Under the pieces are notes generated by a model. The model had not been told where the DNA came from, ran no database searches, and worked only from the letters and a program-made list of their open reading frames with translations. A program made the position numbers and the translations under genes. From positions 1 to 43,642 of the forward strand of contig CAZFZT010000018.1 of assembly GCA_964523675.1 (NCBI GenBank): a stretch of 43,642 nt of DNA. Direction: 5' to 3'. How positions within the stretch are numbered: position 1 is the stretch's first letter; the number at the start of each line of letters is the position of its first letter. Source of the stretch: CAZFZT01 sp964523675. Lineage in GTDB: Bacteria; Planctomycetota; Phycisphaerae; Phycisphaerales; SM1A02. Below are positions 1 to 9,284 of this stretch, in pieces.

Positions 1-118
1 CACAAGTCCACAGGTCCACAAGTCCACAAGTCCACAGGTCCACAAGTCCACAGGTGCTGCCGATGATTGCCTTTCAACCGGACTGGCCGACAGCCGACAG
101 CCGGCAGCCGATAGCCCC
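1..118 (+). repeat. Bipartite short tandem repeat: octamers then heptamers
   Basis: Bases 6-53 are six consecutive octamers alternating GTCCACAG and GTCCACAA; the same phase extends to base 1. After a spacer of about 30 bases, bases 85-118 are heptamers of the AGCCGAC / AGCCGGC / AGCCGAT type. The whole stretch is open in the murC reading frame and runs into its conserved C-terminal domain at about base 119. The octamer-then-heptamer order matches repeat blocks near 40.9, 41.6 and 41.8 kb. Periodicity is read directly; membership of one family is inferred. Confidence 0.85.
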
Positions 119-442
119 CGCCTCATCTGCGTCTTTCAGCCGCACCAGCACAGCCGGACGCGCTTTCTGCTGGAGGAATTTGCGCAGAGTTTTTCGAGTG
201 CGGACATAGTGATCGTGCCGCACATTTACTTTGTGCGCGATTCTGAGATTGAGAAGACGAAGGTGAGTGCAGCCGATCTCGTCGATCGTCTTCGGCAGCG
301 CGGCATCACCGCCATGCACCTGTATCCGTTCGAGGCGATCGTCGAGCAGCTCGAAGTCATCTGCCGGCCGGGTGACCTCGTCGTCATCATGGGCGCAGGG
401 CCGGTGTGGAAGGTGGCGAGGCAGTTTCTGGGTGGAGCGTAG
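2..442 (+). CDS. murC: UDP-N-acetylmuramate--L-alanine ligase, C-terminal part
   Basis: This is the last domain of MurC, the cytoplasmic ATP-dependent ligase that adds L-alanine to UDP-MurNAc in peptidoglycan synthesis. From base 119 the protein reads RLICVFQPHQHSRTR, the classic opening of the Mur ligase C-terminal domain. It continues through VPHIYFVRDSE and ends with GDLVVIMGAGPVWKVA. The 5' end lies outside the window. The frame stays open to the window edge, but bases 1-118 are short tandem repeat and encode a low-complexity stretch where MurC normally has the DDYxHHPTE region and the following helix. Either the repeat has expanded in frame inside the domain linker, or the upstream part is disrupted. 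Identity of the C-terminal domain is secure; intactness of the gene is not known. An internal ATG at 209 is not a credible start because conserved MurC sequence continues upstream of it. Confidence 0.85.
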   Translation, partial: TSPQVHKSTSPQVHKSTGAADDCLSTGLADSRQPAADSPRLICVFQPHQHSRTRFLLEEFAQSFSSADIVIVPHIYFVRDSEIEKTKVSAADLVDRLRQRGITAMHLYPFEAIVEQLEVICRPGDLVVIMGAGPVWKVARQFLGGA

Positions 443-457
443 CCGTTCGACATGTGT

Positions 458-475
458 AAGCCGTCGTGACGGCTT
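458..475 (+). terminator. Hairpin after murC
   Basis: AAGCCGTC, a two-base loop, then GACGGCTT form a perfect 8-bp inverted repeat 15 bases past the murC stop codon, followed by the T-containing CTTGCC. There is no long T run, so a terminator role is plausible but not certain. Confidence 0.5.
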
Positions 476-530
476 CTTGCCGATGGCCGTACACGCTCGA
501 TGATTTCCTAACTCTGCGGTTGACTCGATG

Positions 531-547
531 CCGTAATTCCATTACGG
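531..547. promoter_or_regulatory. Perfect inverted repeat, possible operator
   Basis: CCGTAAT-TCC-ATTACGG is a perfect 7-bp dyad with a 3-base centre, about 90 bases upstream of the secreted repeat protein start. The size and spacing suit a dimeric DNA-binding protein, or a small hairpin in a leader RNA. No regulator is identified. Confidence 0.3.
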
Positions 548-620
548 TGACAGGCACCATCGTGGTACGATTGCTCATATGCGATCGAACATCTTCGGTT
601 GTTGATCATTGGGAGAAGTG

Positions 621-628
621 AGAAGGAG
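621..628 (+). promoter_or_regulatory. Ribosome binding site that sets the GTG start at 636
   Basis: AGAAGGAG lies 7 bases before GTG at 636. The in-frame TTG at 609 and GTG at 618 have no such site. The choice also gives a textbook signal peptide beginning M-H-K-K. Confidence 0.65.
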
Positions 629-635
629 TCAAGAA

Positions 636-3600
636 GTGCATAAGAAGGAGCAATCAGAAATTCGCTGCGCTGCCGCTGCGCTCATTCTGACGTTGTGCTG
701 TTCGGCCATCGTTTCAGCCGGTCAGGTGACTTGGGACGGCGAGGGGAAGACCGATTCCTGGCATGATGCCGCAAACTGGAGCACGGATCAGATTCCTGGT
801 CCGGAGGATCACGTGCAACTCAGCACATCGGCGACGATTGTGCATTCGACTGGATCGACTGAAGTTGCTTCACTCACTCTCACGTCCGGCAGCGCGGTCC
901 TGCGTCTGGAGGGCGGTCAATTGACCGTGACTGGAGAGATGACATTCACCAACGGTCGGTTTGAGTTCATCGGCGGCGTTCTTAACGCTGAACCCGTACT
1001 CGACGATGCCGCGCTGTACATTGCGGGGTCCGCAGTCGCTCCAGTCGAGTTCATTCTGACGGATAATTGCAACTTTGAAGGAGAGAGCAGTCCCGGCCAG
1101 ACGCTTCGGGTGCAGGGGAACAGCCAGACCCTTGCGGCAACACTCACCGTGGCAACCGAGGCGGCCAACGGCGGCATCATTCGTCTTGAAGACCTTGACG
1201 CTGCGCAGACCTCCACCATTTCTCTTCATTCGGACGGGATGTTGACCAATCTGAGCACCGGCACAATTCTTGCAGTGCCGGGCATGGGCGGGAACCGCGT
1301 TATCAGTGGGGGCGGCACGTTGATCAATGAGGGTGTGATCGAGGTTGCGCCCAACACTGAACTTACCATGACCAACGGCACGCTGCATCAGGCGGATGGC
1401 CTCATTGCCGGTGCCGGCGAATTTCGACTCCAGAATGGCTACTTCCACTTTACCGGCGGTGAACTCGAAGGGCTCGTTCGAGTCGATGATACGGATGTTG
1501 AAGTGGCTGACACGGTCACTGCGCCATCGACGTTGGGCCTCTGGGACCAATGCACCTTGATCGGCAATGAATCGCCGAACGTTACGCTGTGGGTGCAGGG
1601 CAACGCGCAGACATCATCGGCGACGTTGTCCGCCGGTCCGGACGCTGTCAATGCCGGGGTCATTCGGCTCCAGTCGATCAGTACTACTTCATCGACTCTT
1701 TCCATCCCGAATGGAACAGTCTTCACCAATGCGCCAACCGGTCAGGTGCAATTCCTGGCGAGTCTCGGTGGCTCTTCGATGAATATCACTGGCACGTTTG
1801 TGAACACCGGCACGATTCACGTTGAGAGCGGCGTATCAATCAGTTCGTCAGGAAATGGGTTGCTTGAACAAGCCGGCGGTTCGATCGACGTTCTTGGTGA
1901 ATGGCGATTGTCTTCCGCTGACTTCGTTTATTCGGGTGGATCGATCGCGGGTGAATTCGTACTTGACGAATCGGACATTTGGGTCACAGAGACGGCGACG
2001 GAGTCGGCAACGGTCATTCTCGACGACTGCACGCTTCAACAGCACGATTCGTCAACGGTCATCCTGCGGGCTCGGGGCGGTGGCGATTCGTCTTCCGCAT
2101 CGCTGACCGGCGCCGACGGATTCGTCAATAACGGCACGATCATTCTTGATCCCGAAGGCAGCAGCGCATCGTTGTCGGTGACTTCTGAGACGACCGTCAC
2201 GAATGGAGAATCGGGACTCATTCAGTCGGTACCCGGTACCTCATCTGCTTCGATCACTGTGTCCGGATCCGGGCACTTCATCAACCACGGCCAGATACTT
2301 GCCGGAACGAATGGATCGCTCTCTCCGAACGGCCCAAACAGCACAATTCAGAACTTCGCGAATATCTCCGTTGCGAAGGGGGTCTCGTGGAGCAGTTCCG
2401 GCACCGGCACGTTCGAGCAAGTCGAGGGTTCGATCGACGTTCTTGGTGAATGGCGATTGTCCTCAACGAACTTCGTCTTCACAGGTGGATCGATCGCTGG
2501 TGAGTTCATTCTTGACGAGGCGGACATCTCGGTGGCGGCCTCGGCAATCACGCCATCAACCGTCTTTCTCGACGACTGCACGCTTCAGCAGCATGATTCG
2601 TCAGCGGTCGTCCTGCGCGCCGGGGGCGGTGGGAATTCGTCTTCCGCATCGCTGACCGCCGCCGACGGATTTGTCAATAACGGCACGATCATTCTTGATC
2701 CCGAAGGGAGCAGCGCATCGTTGTCGGTGTCTCCTGATACGACCGTCACAAATGGAGAATCGGGACTCATTCAGTCAGTACCCGGCAGCTCATCTGCTTC
2801 GATCATTGTGTCCGGATCGGGGCACTTCATCAACCACGGCCAGATACTTGCCGGAACGAATGGATCCCTCTCTCCGAACGGCGCAAACAGCACAATTCAG
2901 AACTTCGCGAACATCTCGGTTGCGACGGGGGTCTCGTGGAGCAGCTCCGGCAGCGGTACGTTCGAGCAAGTCGAGGGTTCGATCGACGTTCTTGGTGAAT
3001 GGCGATTGACCTCAACGAACTTCGTCTTCACAGGTGGATCGATCGCTGGTGAGTTCATTCTTGACGAGGCGGACATCTCGGTGGCGGCCTCGGCGATCAC
3101 GCCATCGACCGTGTTTCTCGACGACTGCACGCTGCTTGAGCAGAACTCCCCGAACGTGAGTCTTGTCGTGCGTGGCGGCGGCAATTCCTCGACCGCAACG
3201 CTCACGACAACCGATGGGCTCGTGAATGCGGGCACCATTCGTCTTGAGCCGCTTGGAGCCGGGGCGAATCTCACCATTCCAAACGAAACGCTCTTTACCA
3301 ACGGGCCGACCGGCGTGATCGAAACAGCGCCCGGCAGCGGAATCGCGAAGATCGCCGGCGCGGGGCTTGTGAATCAGGGTCTTCTGAGCGTTGACCGATA
3401 TTCCGTGTTGACCATAGAAGGCGACCTGGTGAACCATGGCGTGTTTGCGCCGCGCAACGTTTCGCAAATCGCCGGGAACTTTACCCAGAGCGCTGGCGGG
3501 AGTTTCATAGCATCCTTCTGGAGCATTCACGGTCCCCTCACAACGTTCGTTGAAGTTGACGGCCTTGCATCACTCGATGGTTCGATCGAAGTGTTCGTCG

Positions 3601-3926
3601 GGCCGAAGTTTGAGCCGTTCGCTGGCACTGCGTTTATCGTGCTGGCGGCTGACGAGATTGTTGGATCATGGACCGATGACGACACCTGTGACCAGTTGAC
3701 CGTTTCCAGCACCGCCAACGAGATTTCTGTCATCTTCGGTGGACTCAGCAGCGTTCCCGGCGACCTCACGGGCAGCGGATCAGTGGGTGTCCCTGACTTG
3801 CTTGTCCTCCTCGCGAACTGGGGTTCGTGTCCAGTTGAGGAAGGCGAGTGCTGTCCAGCGGACCTCAATGGTGACGACGGCATCGGTGTGCCGGATCTCT
3901 TGATGCTTCTTGCCAATTGGGGTTGA
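636..3926 (+). CDS. Secreted repeat protein with C-terminal dockerin-like motifs
   Basis: This 1096-residue protein is predicted to be exported. It has a basic start (HKKEQ), a hydrophobic stretch (ALILTLCCSAIVSA) and a cleavage site near VSA-G. The mature part begins VTWDGEGKTDSWHDAANWS, a pattern common at the head of planctomycete autotransporter-like beta-helix proteins, and is rich in G, S, T and N with short beta-strand-like units. Units starting near residues 415, 598 and 781 are almost identical, a 183-residue internal duplication. The last 55 residues hold two dockerin-like F-hand motifs (DLTGSGSVGVPDLLVLLANW and DLNGDDGIGVPDLLMLLANW) separated by a Cys-rich linker. In this group such tails are thought to serve in surface or complex attachment. 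No catalytic domain is visible; a surface or matrix role is inferred. GTG 636 is chosen as start because of the upstream AGAAGGAG. Confidence 0.8.
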   Translation: MHKKEQSEIRCAAAALILTLCCSAIVSAGQVTWDGEGKTDSWHDAANWSTDQIPGPEDHVQLSTSATIVHSTGSTEVASLTLTSGSAVLRLEGGQLTVTGEMTFTNGRFEFIGGVLNAEPVLDDAALYIAGSAVAPVEFILTDNCNFEGESSPGQTLRVQGNSQTLAATLTVATEAANGGIIRLEDLDAAQTSTISLHSDGMLTNLSTGTILAVPGMGGNRVISGGGTLINEGVIEVAPNTELTMTNGTLHQADGLIAGAGEFRLQNGYFHFTGGELEGLVRVDDTDVEVADTVTAPSTLGLWDQCTLIGNESPNVTLWVQGNAQTSSATLSAGPDAVNAGVIRLQSISTTSSTLSIPNGTVFTNAPTGQVQFLASLGGSSMNITGTFVNTGTIHVESGVSISSSGNGLLEQAGGSIDVLGEWRLSSADFVYSGGSIAGEFVLDESDIWVTETATESATVILDDCTLQQHDSSTVILRARGGGDSSSASLTGADGFVNNGTIILDPEGSSASLSVTSETTVTNGESGLIQSVPGTSSASITVSGSGHFINHGQILAGTNGSLSPNGPNSTIQNFANISVAKGVSWSSSGTGTFEQVEGSIDVLGEWRLSSTNFVFTGGSIAGEFILDEADISVAASAITPSTVFLDDCTLQQHDSSAVVLRAGGGGNSSSASLTAADGFVNNGTIILDPEGSSASLSVSPDTTVTNGESGLIQSVPGSSSASIIVSGSGHFINHGQILAGTNGSLSPNGANSTIQNFANISVATGVSWSSSGSGTFEQVEGSIDVLGEWRLTSTNFVFTGGSIAGEFILDEADISVAASAITPSTVFLDDCTLLEQNSPNVSLVVRGGGNSSTATLTTTDGLVNAGTIRLEPLGAGANLTIPNETLFTNGPTGVIETAPGSGIAKIAGAGLVNQGLLSVDRYSVLTIEGDLVNHGVFAPRNVSQIAGNFTQSAGGSFIASFWSIHGPLTTFVEVDGLASLDGSIEVFVGPKFEPFAGTAFIVLAADEIVGSWTDDDTCDQLTVSSTANEISVIFGGLSSVPGDLTGSGSVGVPDLLVLLANWGSCPVEEGECCPADLNGDDGIGVPDLLMLLANWG
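1878..3133 (+). repeat. 549-bp tandem duplication inside the secreted protein gene
   Basis: The landmark GGTTCGATCGACGTTCTTGG occurs at 1878, 2427 and 2976, exactly 549 bases apart (183 codons). The stretches from about 2028 to 2575 and from 2577 to 3124 are close to identical at the DNA level. The third copy diverges abruptly after about 3130. The near identity, including silent positions, points to a recent duplication or to gene conversion. Confidence 0.9.
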
Positions 3927-3971
3927 TGTTTGGCTGGCCAAGGCCATCATCTGCCGCCCCGGAGACTGTTG

Positions 3972-6050
3972 TCATGGGTTGACGGCGTCGTTCAGTGACT
4001 TCACCAACAGTCGGTCCGTGGCGTGGAGATCGGTGCGGGCGCGCTGCCGGGCCTCAGGGAAGGCGATGATGTTGCGGACGCGAAGGTCATGCAGCGCGCC
4101 GGAGCGGTGCATCCGCCAGCGCTCGCCGAAGGTTTGCGGCGCTTCGCGCCAGGTGGCCATCAACTCGTCGAGGTTGAAGACATCATCAAGCACGGCCCAT
4201 GCGGCGCGCTCTTCTTCTGCCGCGGCCTCGATCGTGCTTTCATCGGGGCCTTCAAGATGCGGCTGATAGAAATACCTCATCACTGCAGCGTAATAGAGTA
4301 GTTCATTATCATCGGCTTGGTCGATGACCTGCACGTTGGTTCGTCGTGGTACGAGGCGATCGACCGTGGCGAACGCATGGATGAGGTCAGGCGCATCGGC
4401 CAGCCATTCGTGCTCGGCCAACACGGCGCGGCGGTCATACTGGGCAGCGGCGCGACGAAGATTGTCGAGAGCCGCCTGCTGCGCAGCGATGTAACCAAGA
4501 GGATCGCTCCAAGTCAATTGAGCAAGTGCATCCAGAAGTTTCTCGACCGAATCATCAGTCAGGCCGGCTTCGAGCAATGGGCGCAGGTGCTCGTGCAGAT
4601 CAAGAAATGCTCGATGCGAAAGCATGGAGCAGACGAGGTATGGATCGCTGCTGAAGTGCGCAATCATGCGATAGCCGACCGCAAGCCGCTCCGCTGATGC
4701 TGACGTTTCGCCTTGATCGAGCGATCGCATCGCATCGGCATGAATCAGCCGCAGCGCATCGCGCATGGAGCCGGCGTAGGCCGGGGCAAGGGCGGTGAAG
4801 TGTGTTGTGACGATCGAAAAGTCGCAGCGAGGAATGGCCGATGCTTCGCGCAGGAGATCGATGATTTCTCGCCACTGCCCGAGTCTTGCGTTCAGTTCAT
4901 CGCTGATCTCGGCAGGTTCTCGGTCCGCGCCCGCCTTGAAGTTCCGCAACAACTGAAGGTCGGGCGGCTCCTGGGCTTCGATCTTCTCGAAGGCGCGCAG
5001 GTACCAGACCGCAGCATTGGCCAGATCAATGGGATCAACCTCGCCGGAAGCGAGCGTTCGAAGCGATTCGACGCGCTGGGCAAGCATTTCTTCGACGTGA
5101 AGCTTGCGCTCAAGCAGTTTTCCCATCGCGGGCGCCAGTTCCATGAGCGGCCCATGCTCACCTGCTTCGATCTCCGCTTCAAGTATGGCCATCTCGGCTT
5201 TATCGCGTTCCGGGTCAGCGATCGCAAGGATATCGACGGCGCGGTCCATGACATGCGCTAACTGCGTCACTGCCTGGTCGAACTCGTCTGCCGGCATTGC
5301 GATCACTTCTTCGAGCCAATCATTATTGCCGTCCTCACCAATGAGGTCGGTGACGCGCCGCCGCTCCTCTGGGTCATCGCGCATGGTGCTCAGCCAGCCG
5401 GTAATCATGTCGCCCTCCCGTTCCATCGCGCCGATCATGTTGAAGGGGTCGGCGGCTGTGGCCATGGCTTCGACGTCTCTCAACAGCGTTGCCGCTTCAC
5501 TGTTGGTGAACTGCGCGCGATCGACGGCATGTTGCACGGCTTTATCAGACAGAGCAAAGACCGCCTGCCCGACAAGGGTGCTGATGAGCGTTTCGTCGTG
5601 GCCGAAGTGAGCAGATGCACGGTACATCGGGCCCATGAGCGCGGCAGCGCCGGCCGGGTCGCCGTCGTGCAGATGAAGCATGGCGGCCGTGTTGGCGGCA
5701 CGAGCGATCTGGCGCAACTTCGACAAGTGCGGCAATGTGAGTTCAAGACCCTGGCTGTAATCGAGACCGAAGTCAGCAACCTGTCGGCGCGTGCCCTGGT
5801 CAAACAACTCCAATACGGGCATCGCTTGTGCGATGGCTTCGCGCAATTGCGGCGTCGGCGCCTGTGAGAAGTCGTAAGCGGTGACGAGGTTGAGCGTCTC
5901 AGGCGACAGACTTGCCATCTGCTCCATCGCCTGCTGATACCAGGTCGCAGCGTTATCAGGATCATCCTGCTGCGCGATCGCTGGTGACGCAACGGTCACG
6001 GCTGCTACCGCGATAGTTGCCAGGAACTGGCTTGGAGCACTGTTCAACAT
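3972..6050 (-). CDS. Secreted protein of unknown function
   Basis: I do not recognise this 692-residue protein. It starts MLNSAPSQFLATIAVAAVTV and has a signal peptide ending near SPAIA-QQ, so it is probably exported to the periplasm. The rest is almost wholly alpha-helical, acidic and rich in A, L, E and D, with repeated short patterns such as AANTAAMLHLHDGDPAGAAAL that look like TPR-style helical hairpins. Two halves may be related: AATWYQQAMEQM near the N-terminus resembles AAVWYLRAFEKI near residue 345. The tail (W-R-M-H-R-S-G-A-L-H-D-L-R) resembles the planctomycete tails that name the first residues of a helical repeat. A GAGAGGGT ribosome site precedes the start. It lies after the glutamate dehydrogenase gene on the same strand but is separated from it by a strong hairpin, so it is probably a separate unit. 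Function unknown. Confidence 0.7.
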   Translation of the reverse strand: MLNSAPSQFLATIAVAAVTVASPAIAQQDDPDNAATWYQQAMEQMASLSPETLNLVTAYDFSQAPTPQLREAIAQAMPVLELFDQGTRRQVADFGLDYSQGLELTLPHLSKLRQIARAANTAAMLHLHDGDPAGAAALMGPMYRASAHFGHDETLISTLVGQAVFALSDKAVQHAVDRAQFTNSEAATLLRDVEAMATAADPFNMIGAMEREGDMITGWLSTMRDDPEERRRVTDLIGEDGNNDWLEEVIAMPADEFDQAVTQLAHVMDRAVDILAIADPERDKAEMAILEAEIEAGEHGPLMELAPAMGKLLERKLHVEEMLAQRVESLRTLASGEVDPIDLANAAVWYLRAFEKIEAQEPPDLQLLRNFKAGADREPAEISDELNARLGQWREIIDLLREASAIPRCDFSIVTTHFTALAPAYAGSMRDALRLIHADAMRSLDQGETSASAERLAVGYRMIAHFSSDPYLVCSMLSHRAFLDLHEHLRPLLEAGLTDDSVEKLLDALAQLTWSDPLGYIAAQQAALDNLRRAAAQYDRRAVLAEHEWLADAPDLIHAFATVDRLVPRRTNVQVIDQADDNELLYYAAVMRYFYQPHLEGPDESTIEAAAEEERAAWAVLDDVFNLDELMATWREAPQTFGERWRMHRSGALHDLRVRNIIAFPEARQRARTDLHATDRLLVKSLNDAVNP

Positions 6051-6063
6051 GGAAGACCCTCTC

Positions 6064-6115
6064 TGATCGGCTGCGCGGCTGATGCATCATACTCATCAGT
6101 GCGCGCAGCCGATCA
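6064..6115 (-). terminator. Strong hairpin after the glutamate dehydrogenase gene
   Basis: TGATCGGCTGCGCG (6064-6077) and CGCGCAGCCGATCA (6102-6115) are a perfect 14-bp inverted repeat. A second inner pairing, CTGATG with CATCAG, extends the stem. It lies 22 bases past the stop codon of the gene ending at 6138 and just before the next start on the minus strand. No T run follows, so it may be a terminator, an RNA-stability element or a processing site. Confidence 0.6.
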
Positions 6116-6137
6116 AAGGCGGGTCGGTGCGTGGCAG

Positions 6138-9100
6138 TCAATCCTCGCCGAGTGTGGGCAGGAAGCCGGAGCGTTCGAGCAAGGCCGCGATGCGTTCGCC
6201 TTCGGGGATGGCAGCTCCGGTGAGTTGATCGACCAGTCGCTTGCGCTCCTGCTCCATGCGCACATAGCGCAGGGCAAGTTCCGCAATGGCGGCGACGGGC
6301 ATCGACTCCAGATAAGCCAGACCTTCGCGATAGACGATGCGCGCGGCCAGCGACTTCGCCATGATCCATTTGACGTAGCGCCGCGGCAGTTTGGTCCAGA
6401 GTTTGTCGCCGGCCTTCTCGACAAGCACAGGCGGAAGGTGATCGAGGACCACCTGGCGCAGGAGGTTCGCATCCTCAGCCGCACCCGCCATTCCGCCAAG
6501 CACGTTGTCGATCGCCTGCTCAATGGCGTCAGCCGTGCGGATCATCACGCGCGAAAGTCGTATGCTGACTTCCGGCAGCGGAACGTGTGGCTGGTGGCGG
6601 TGGACGCGCATGAGCAGTTCCGCTTCACGCCGGGCCAGCAATCGCAGTTTCTCCAGCACCTGCTCGACGTAACGTTCCTTGATCTCAAGAAACTCCTCAT
6701 CACTGAGAATCATGCACGCAATGATCTCGTAGCTTGAGCAGATCACACCACACTTGTTGGCGGAAGAGTCCTTGATGATGAGCGCGCCGCAATCGGAGAG
6801 TTGCGTTCGCGCATCGGGTGTGATGAAGATATTGGCGCCTTCGACGATGAGGCGGCTGGATGGCGTTCCGTCCTTGGTCAGGAAGTCGCGCCAGTTGCCT
6901 GCATGGATGGTGTTGGGCCTGCCGCCGCACGGCATGAAAGCGTCAGCGATGACGCGGTTGTGCATCGTGTTGCGCAGGCGCACACCGTCTGGTTCGTTCA
7001 GCGAGACGATTCGGCCGCGCGGCCCGAGCTTGGAGGGATCGAAGTGCGCGATCGGCAGAGCGAGACCGAAGAGGCGCATGAGTTCCCCATGATCAAGGCC
7101 ATCCGGATCCTCAGCCGAGCCGCTGCCATCAGCGATGCCGACGACCTTCGCATTCTCGCCGTACTCACGATGCAGGATGCGCAGGCCGTTGCCTGCGACG
7201 TCGCCATCCGGTCCGCCGGTGATCTTGATGGTGAACGGTTCGTTGCGCGGATCGATGCCGATCGCACGGAGACCGACATCAAGGAACACGGCCACGCCCT
7301 CACTGGTGACGCCGTACTGCTTGTGGTTGATGCCCGCGCCTGGCTTGGAGCTCATGAGCGCGTTGGGCACTGGGTAGCCGCGCCGCTGCGCGCGATCGAC
7401 GATCCACTCGATGAGTTGGGGCGTAATGTTCTCATCCGGTCCGAGGTAGAGCAGTTCGCCGTTGCCATTGGCGCCGTGATTGATGATGCGCTTCTTTGTT
7501 TCAGGATCAGGGCTGATGAGGTCGAGGAGGCAATCGACAAAGCCCTTGACGGAGCGTGCGAGGCGCGCGCCGTCTGCGACGAGAATGGTTCCCTTGGCGC
7601 CGCCTTCGGGGATGTCCTTGTTCTTGAGTTGCTGGGCGAAGGCGAGCGAGTAGGCCTCGTCATAGAGACGCTCGGTTTCGCGGGCAAACTGATCCGCGCC
7701 GCGCGGGCAGACGGCTCGGACGCCGCCGCGCGCAATGTCTCGGAAGCGGACATGGAAGCCGTTGAAGCCGCGGCCGTGAACGAAGAACACGCCGAAGGGA
7801 ATCTCCGGACGCTCCTCGGTAGCGAGAAACACCGGATCAAGCCGCAGCGCCAGCCCATAACGGTCATGAAGGTAGACGTTTGTGCGCAGCACCGATCCGA
7901 CGGCCTCAAGAATCTTGAGCAGGACCGTCCGGGCGTCCTCGAGATCAACTCGTTCCTTGATGTCTGCTCGAATGCCCTCGCACCGCCGTTCGAACGCATC
8001 ATCATCAAGCGGCTGTTCAGGGTTGAAGCGATCGAGGAAAAGGTCCGTGATTGCCAGCGACTGCTGCAAATTGCGTTCGATGAGCCGCAGAATGCGGTCC
8101 GGACTGAACGCATAGGGGTTCATCTTGACGAGCACCTGGTGCGCAAGGTCAGCGAAGCAAGTGATGATTTCCGCATGATCGCAATCAAGTTCATCATGAC
8201 GGTAAGCGAGTTCCAGCGTGCGGTTGTCAAGCCACTTATTGCGCAGCAGATCACGTTCCAGGAATCGCCAGAGTTCGCTCTGAGGATCGATCGGGCCCGC
8301 GCCTTCCGCCATCGGAACAGAGACGACGAAGCCGAGCAAGCCAATCATGCCGTTGGGCGCATCATTGATGACGTCGAGATAAGCGCGGTGGATGTTGAGC
8401 GACGATCGAGCCAACCGCGTCGCAATGCGCTCAAACATCACGCGCTGCGTGGCGTTGCCGACAACCACAGTTACCCTGCCCTGGTTCGGGTCGGACTCTG
8501 ATTCGAGATGCACCGCCGAGCCATCAGTGCCGGCGACGCGTTTGTAGAGTTGCCAGTTGCGGTAAAAGCGCAGCGGCGTGACCGTCAGGAGATATTCTGC
8601 CTGGCATCGCCTGCAATGGTCGAGTATTTCTTCTTCCGGAAAGTCGGGAACAGCGCTCTTGGCCCACTTGACGATCTGCTCGGCTTTACTGCGCTGGGCC
8701 GGATCGTTCTCGTCGAACATCGGCGCCTCGCCGAAGACGAACGTGTCGAGTACCAGTGTCCCGTCGCCGGCGGTGTGAATCTTTGCTGAACGCAATGGCC
8801 GCTCGTGCGGCAGTTCGTGAACGATCTCAGCAAGAACCCCGGGGTAGTCGAGTGGCCGAATCGCGGTCCACTCGGAGCCGTCCTCACTACGGAGCGTCAG
8901 TTCCAAGGGGCGTCCTGACGCCTTGGCGGAGATCATGGCACGCAGGTGCGAGAGTTGTGTCTCCGCATTCGTATCCTGAAAGTACATGCGCGGCATCTGC
9001 GAGAGAAACCACGGCACGACTTCCTCGGCCGTCTGCCGAAATGAGCCGACGAGTTCGTCAATGACGTTGCTCGTGGCGAAGTCCTTCAGGCCGCCGTTAC

Positions 9101-9188
9101 TGGCGGCTTGGCGGCTCGGCTCGGCGGGCTCTTCAGTTGCCGAGGAGGGAGGAGTTCCAGACGTTGACGTTGAGAGGTGTTTTGTCAT
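6138..9188 (-). CDS. NAD-dependent glutamate dehydrogenase, compact large-type form
   Basis: This 1016-residue protein belongs to the large bacterial NAD-glutamate dehydrogenase class, which deaminates glutamate to 2-oxoglutarate and ammonia in the cytoplasm. The catalytic core is clear: RDIARGGVRAV, then KNKDIPEGGAKGTILV, the long block containing YLGPDENI and SSKPGAGINHKQYGVTSEGV, and the nucleotide-binding region FTIKITGGPDGDVAGNGLRI. Later comes IVEGANIFITPDAR, typical of the Glu/Leu/Phe dehydrogenase fold. The first 450 or so residues hold the regulatory-type N-terminal region. At 1016 residues it is well below the roughly 1600 of the GDH180 class and near the GDH115 size. A low-complexity Ser/Thr/Pro N-terminus (TSTSGTPPSSATEEPAEPS) precedes the fold. 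ATG at 9188 is the first reasonable start. Divergent to ribF, with 96 bases between. Confidence 0.9.
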   Translation of the reverse strand: MTKHLSTSTSGTPPSSATEEPAEPSRQAASNGGLKDFATSNVIDELVGSFRQTAEEVVPWFLSQMPRMYFQDTNAETQLSHLRAMISAKASGRPLELTLRSEDGSEWTAIRPLDYPGVLAEIVHELPHERPLRSAKIHTAGDGTLVLDTFVFGEAPMFDENDPAQRSKAEQIVKWAKSAVPDFPEEEILDHCRRCQAEYLLTVTPLRFYRNWQLYKRVAGTDGSAVHLESESDPNQGRVTVVVGNATQRVMFERIATRLARSSLNIHRAYLDVINDAPNGMIGLLGFVVSVPMAEGAGPIDPQSELWRFLERDLLRNKWLDNRTLELAYRHDELDCDHAEIITCFADLAHQVLVKMNPYAFSPDRILRLIERNLQQSLAITDLFLDRFNPEQPLDDDAFERRCEGIRADIKERVDLEDARTVLLKILEAVGSVLRTNVYLHDRYGLALRLDPVFLATEERPEIPFGVFFVHGRGFNGFHVRFRDIARGGVRAVCPRGADQFARETERLYDEAYSLAFAQQLKNKDIPEGGAKGTILVADGARLARSVKGFVDCLLDLISPDPETKKRIINHGANGNGELLYLGPDENITPQLIEWIVDRAQRRGYPVPNALMSSKPGAGINHKQYGVTSEGVAVFLDVGLRAIGIDPRNEPFTIKITGGPDGDVAGNGLRILHREYGENAKVVGIADGSGSAEDPDGLDHGELMRLFGLALPIAHFDPSKLGPRGRIVSLNEPDGVRLRNTMHNRVIADAFMPCGGRPNTIHAGNWRDFLTKDGTPSSRLIVEGANIFITPDARTQLSDCGALIIKDSSANKCGVICSSYEIIACMILSDEEFLEIKERYVEQVLEKLRLLARREAELLMRVHRHQPHVPLPEVSIRLSRVMIRTADAIEQAIDNVLGGMAGAAEDANLLRQVVLDHLPPVLVEKAGDKLWTKLPRRYVKWIMAKSLAARIVYREGLAYLESMPVAAIAELALRYVRMEQERKRLVDQLTGAAIPEGERIAALLERSGFLPTLGED

Positions 9189-9284
9189 CGGCTATTCATA
9201 CCATATCGGCCGGATCAATCAAGAGTTCGAGGCGCTTATTCGCGCCGCTCGCTGGGTTCTGCGACCTGCCGAAGCCAAGAGCTT

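Noticed and set aside
6801..8501. 566-codon open frame antisense to the glutamate dehydrogenase gene
   Set aside because: It is the shadow of a strongly conserved gene with high G+C third positions; the protein has no recognisable motifs.
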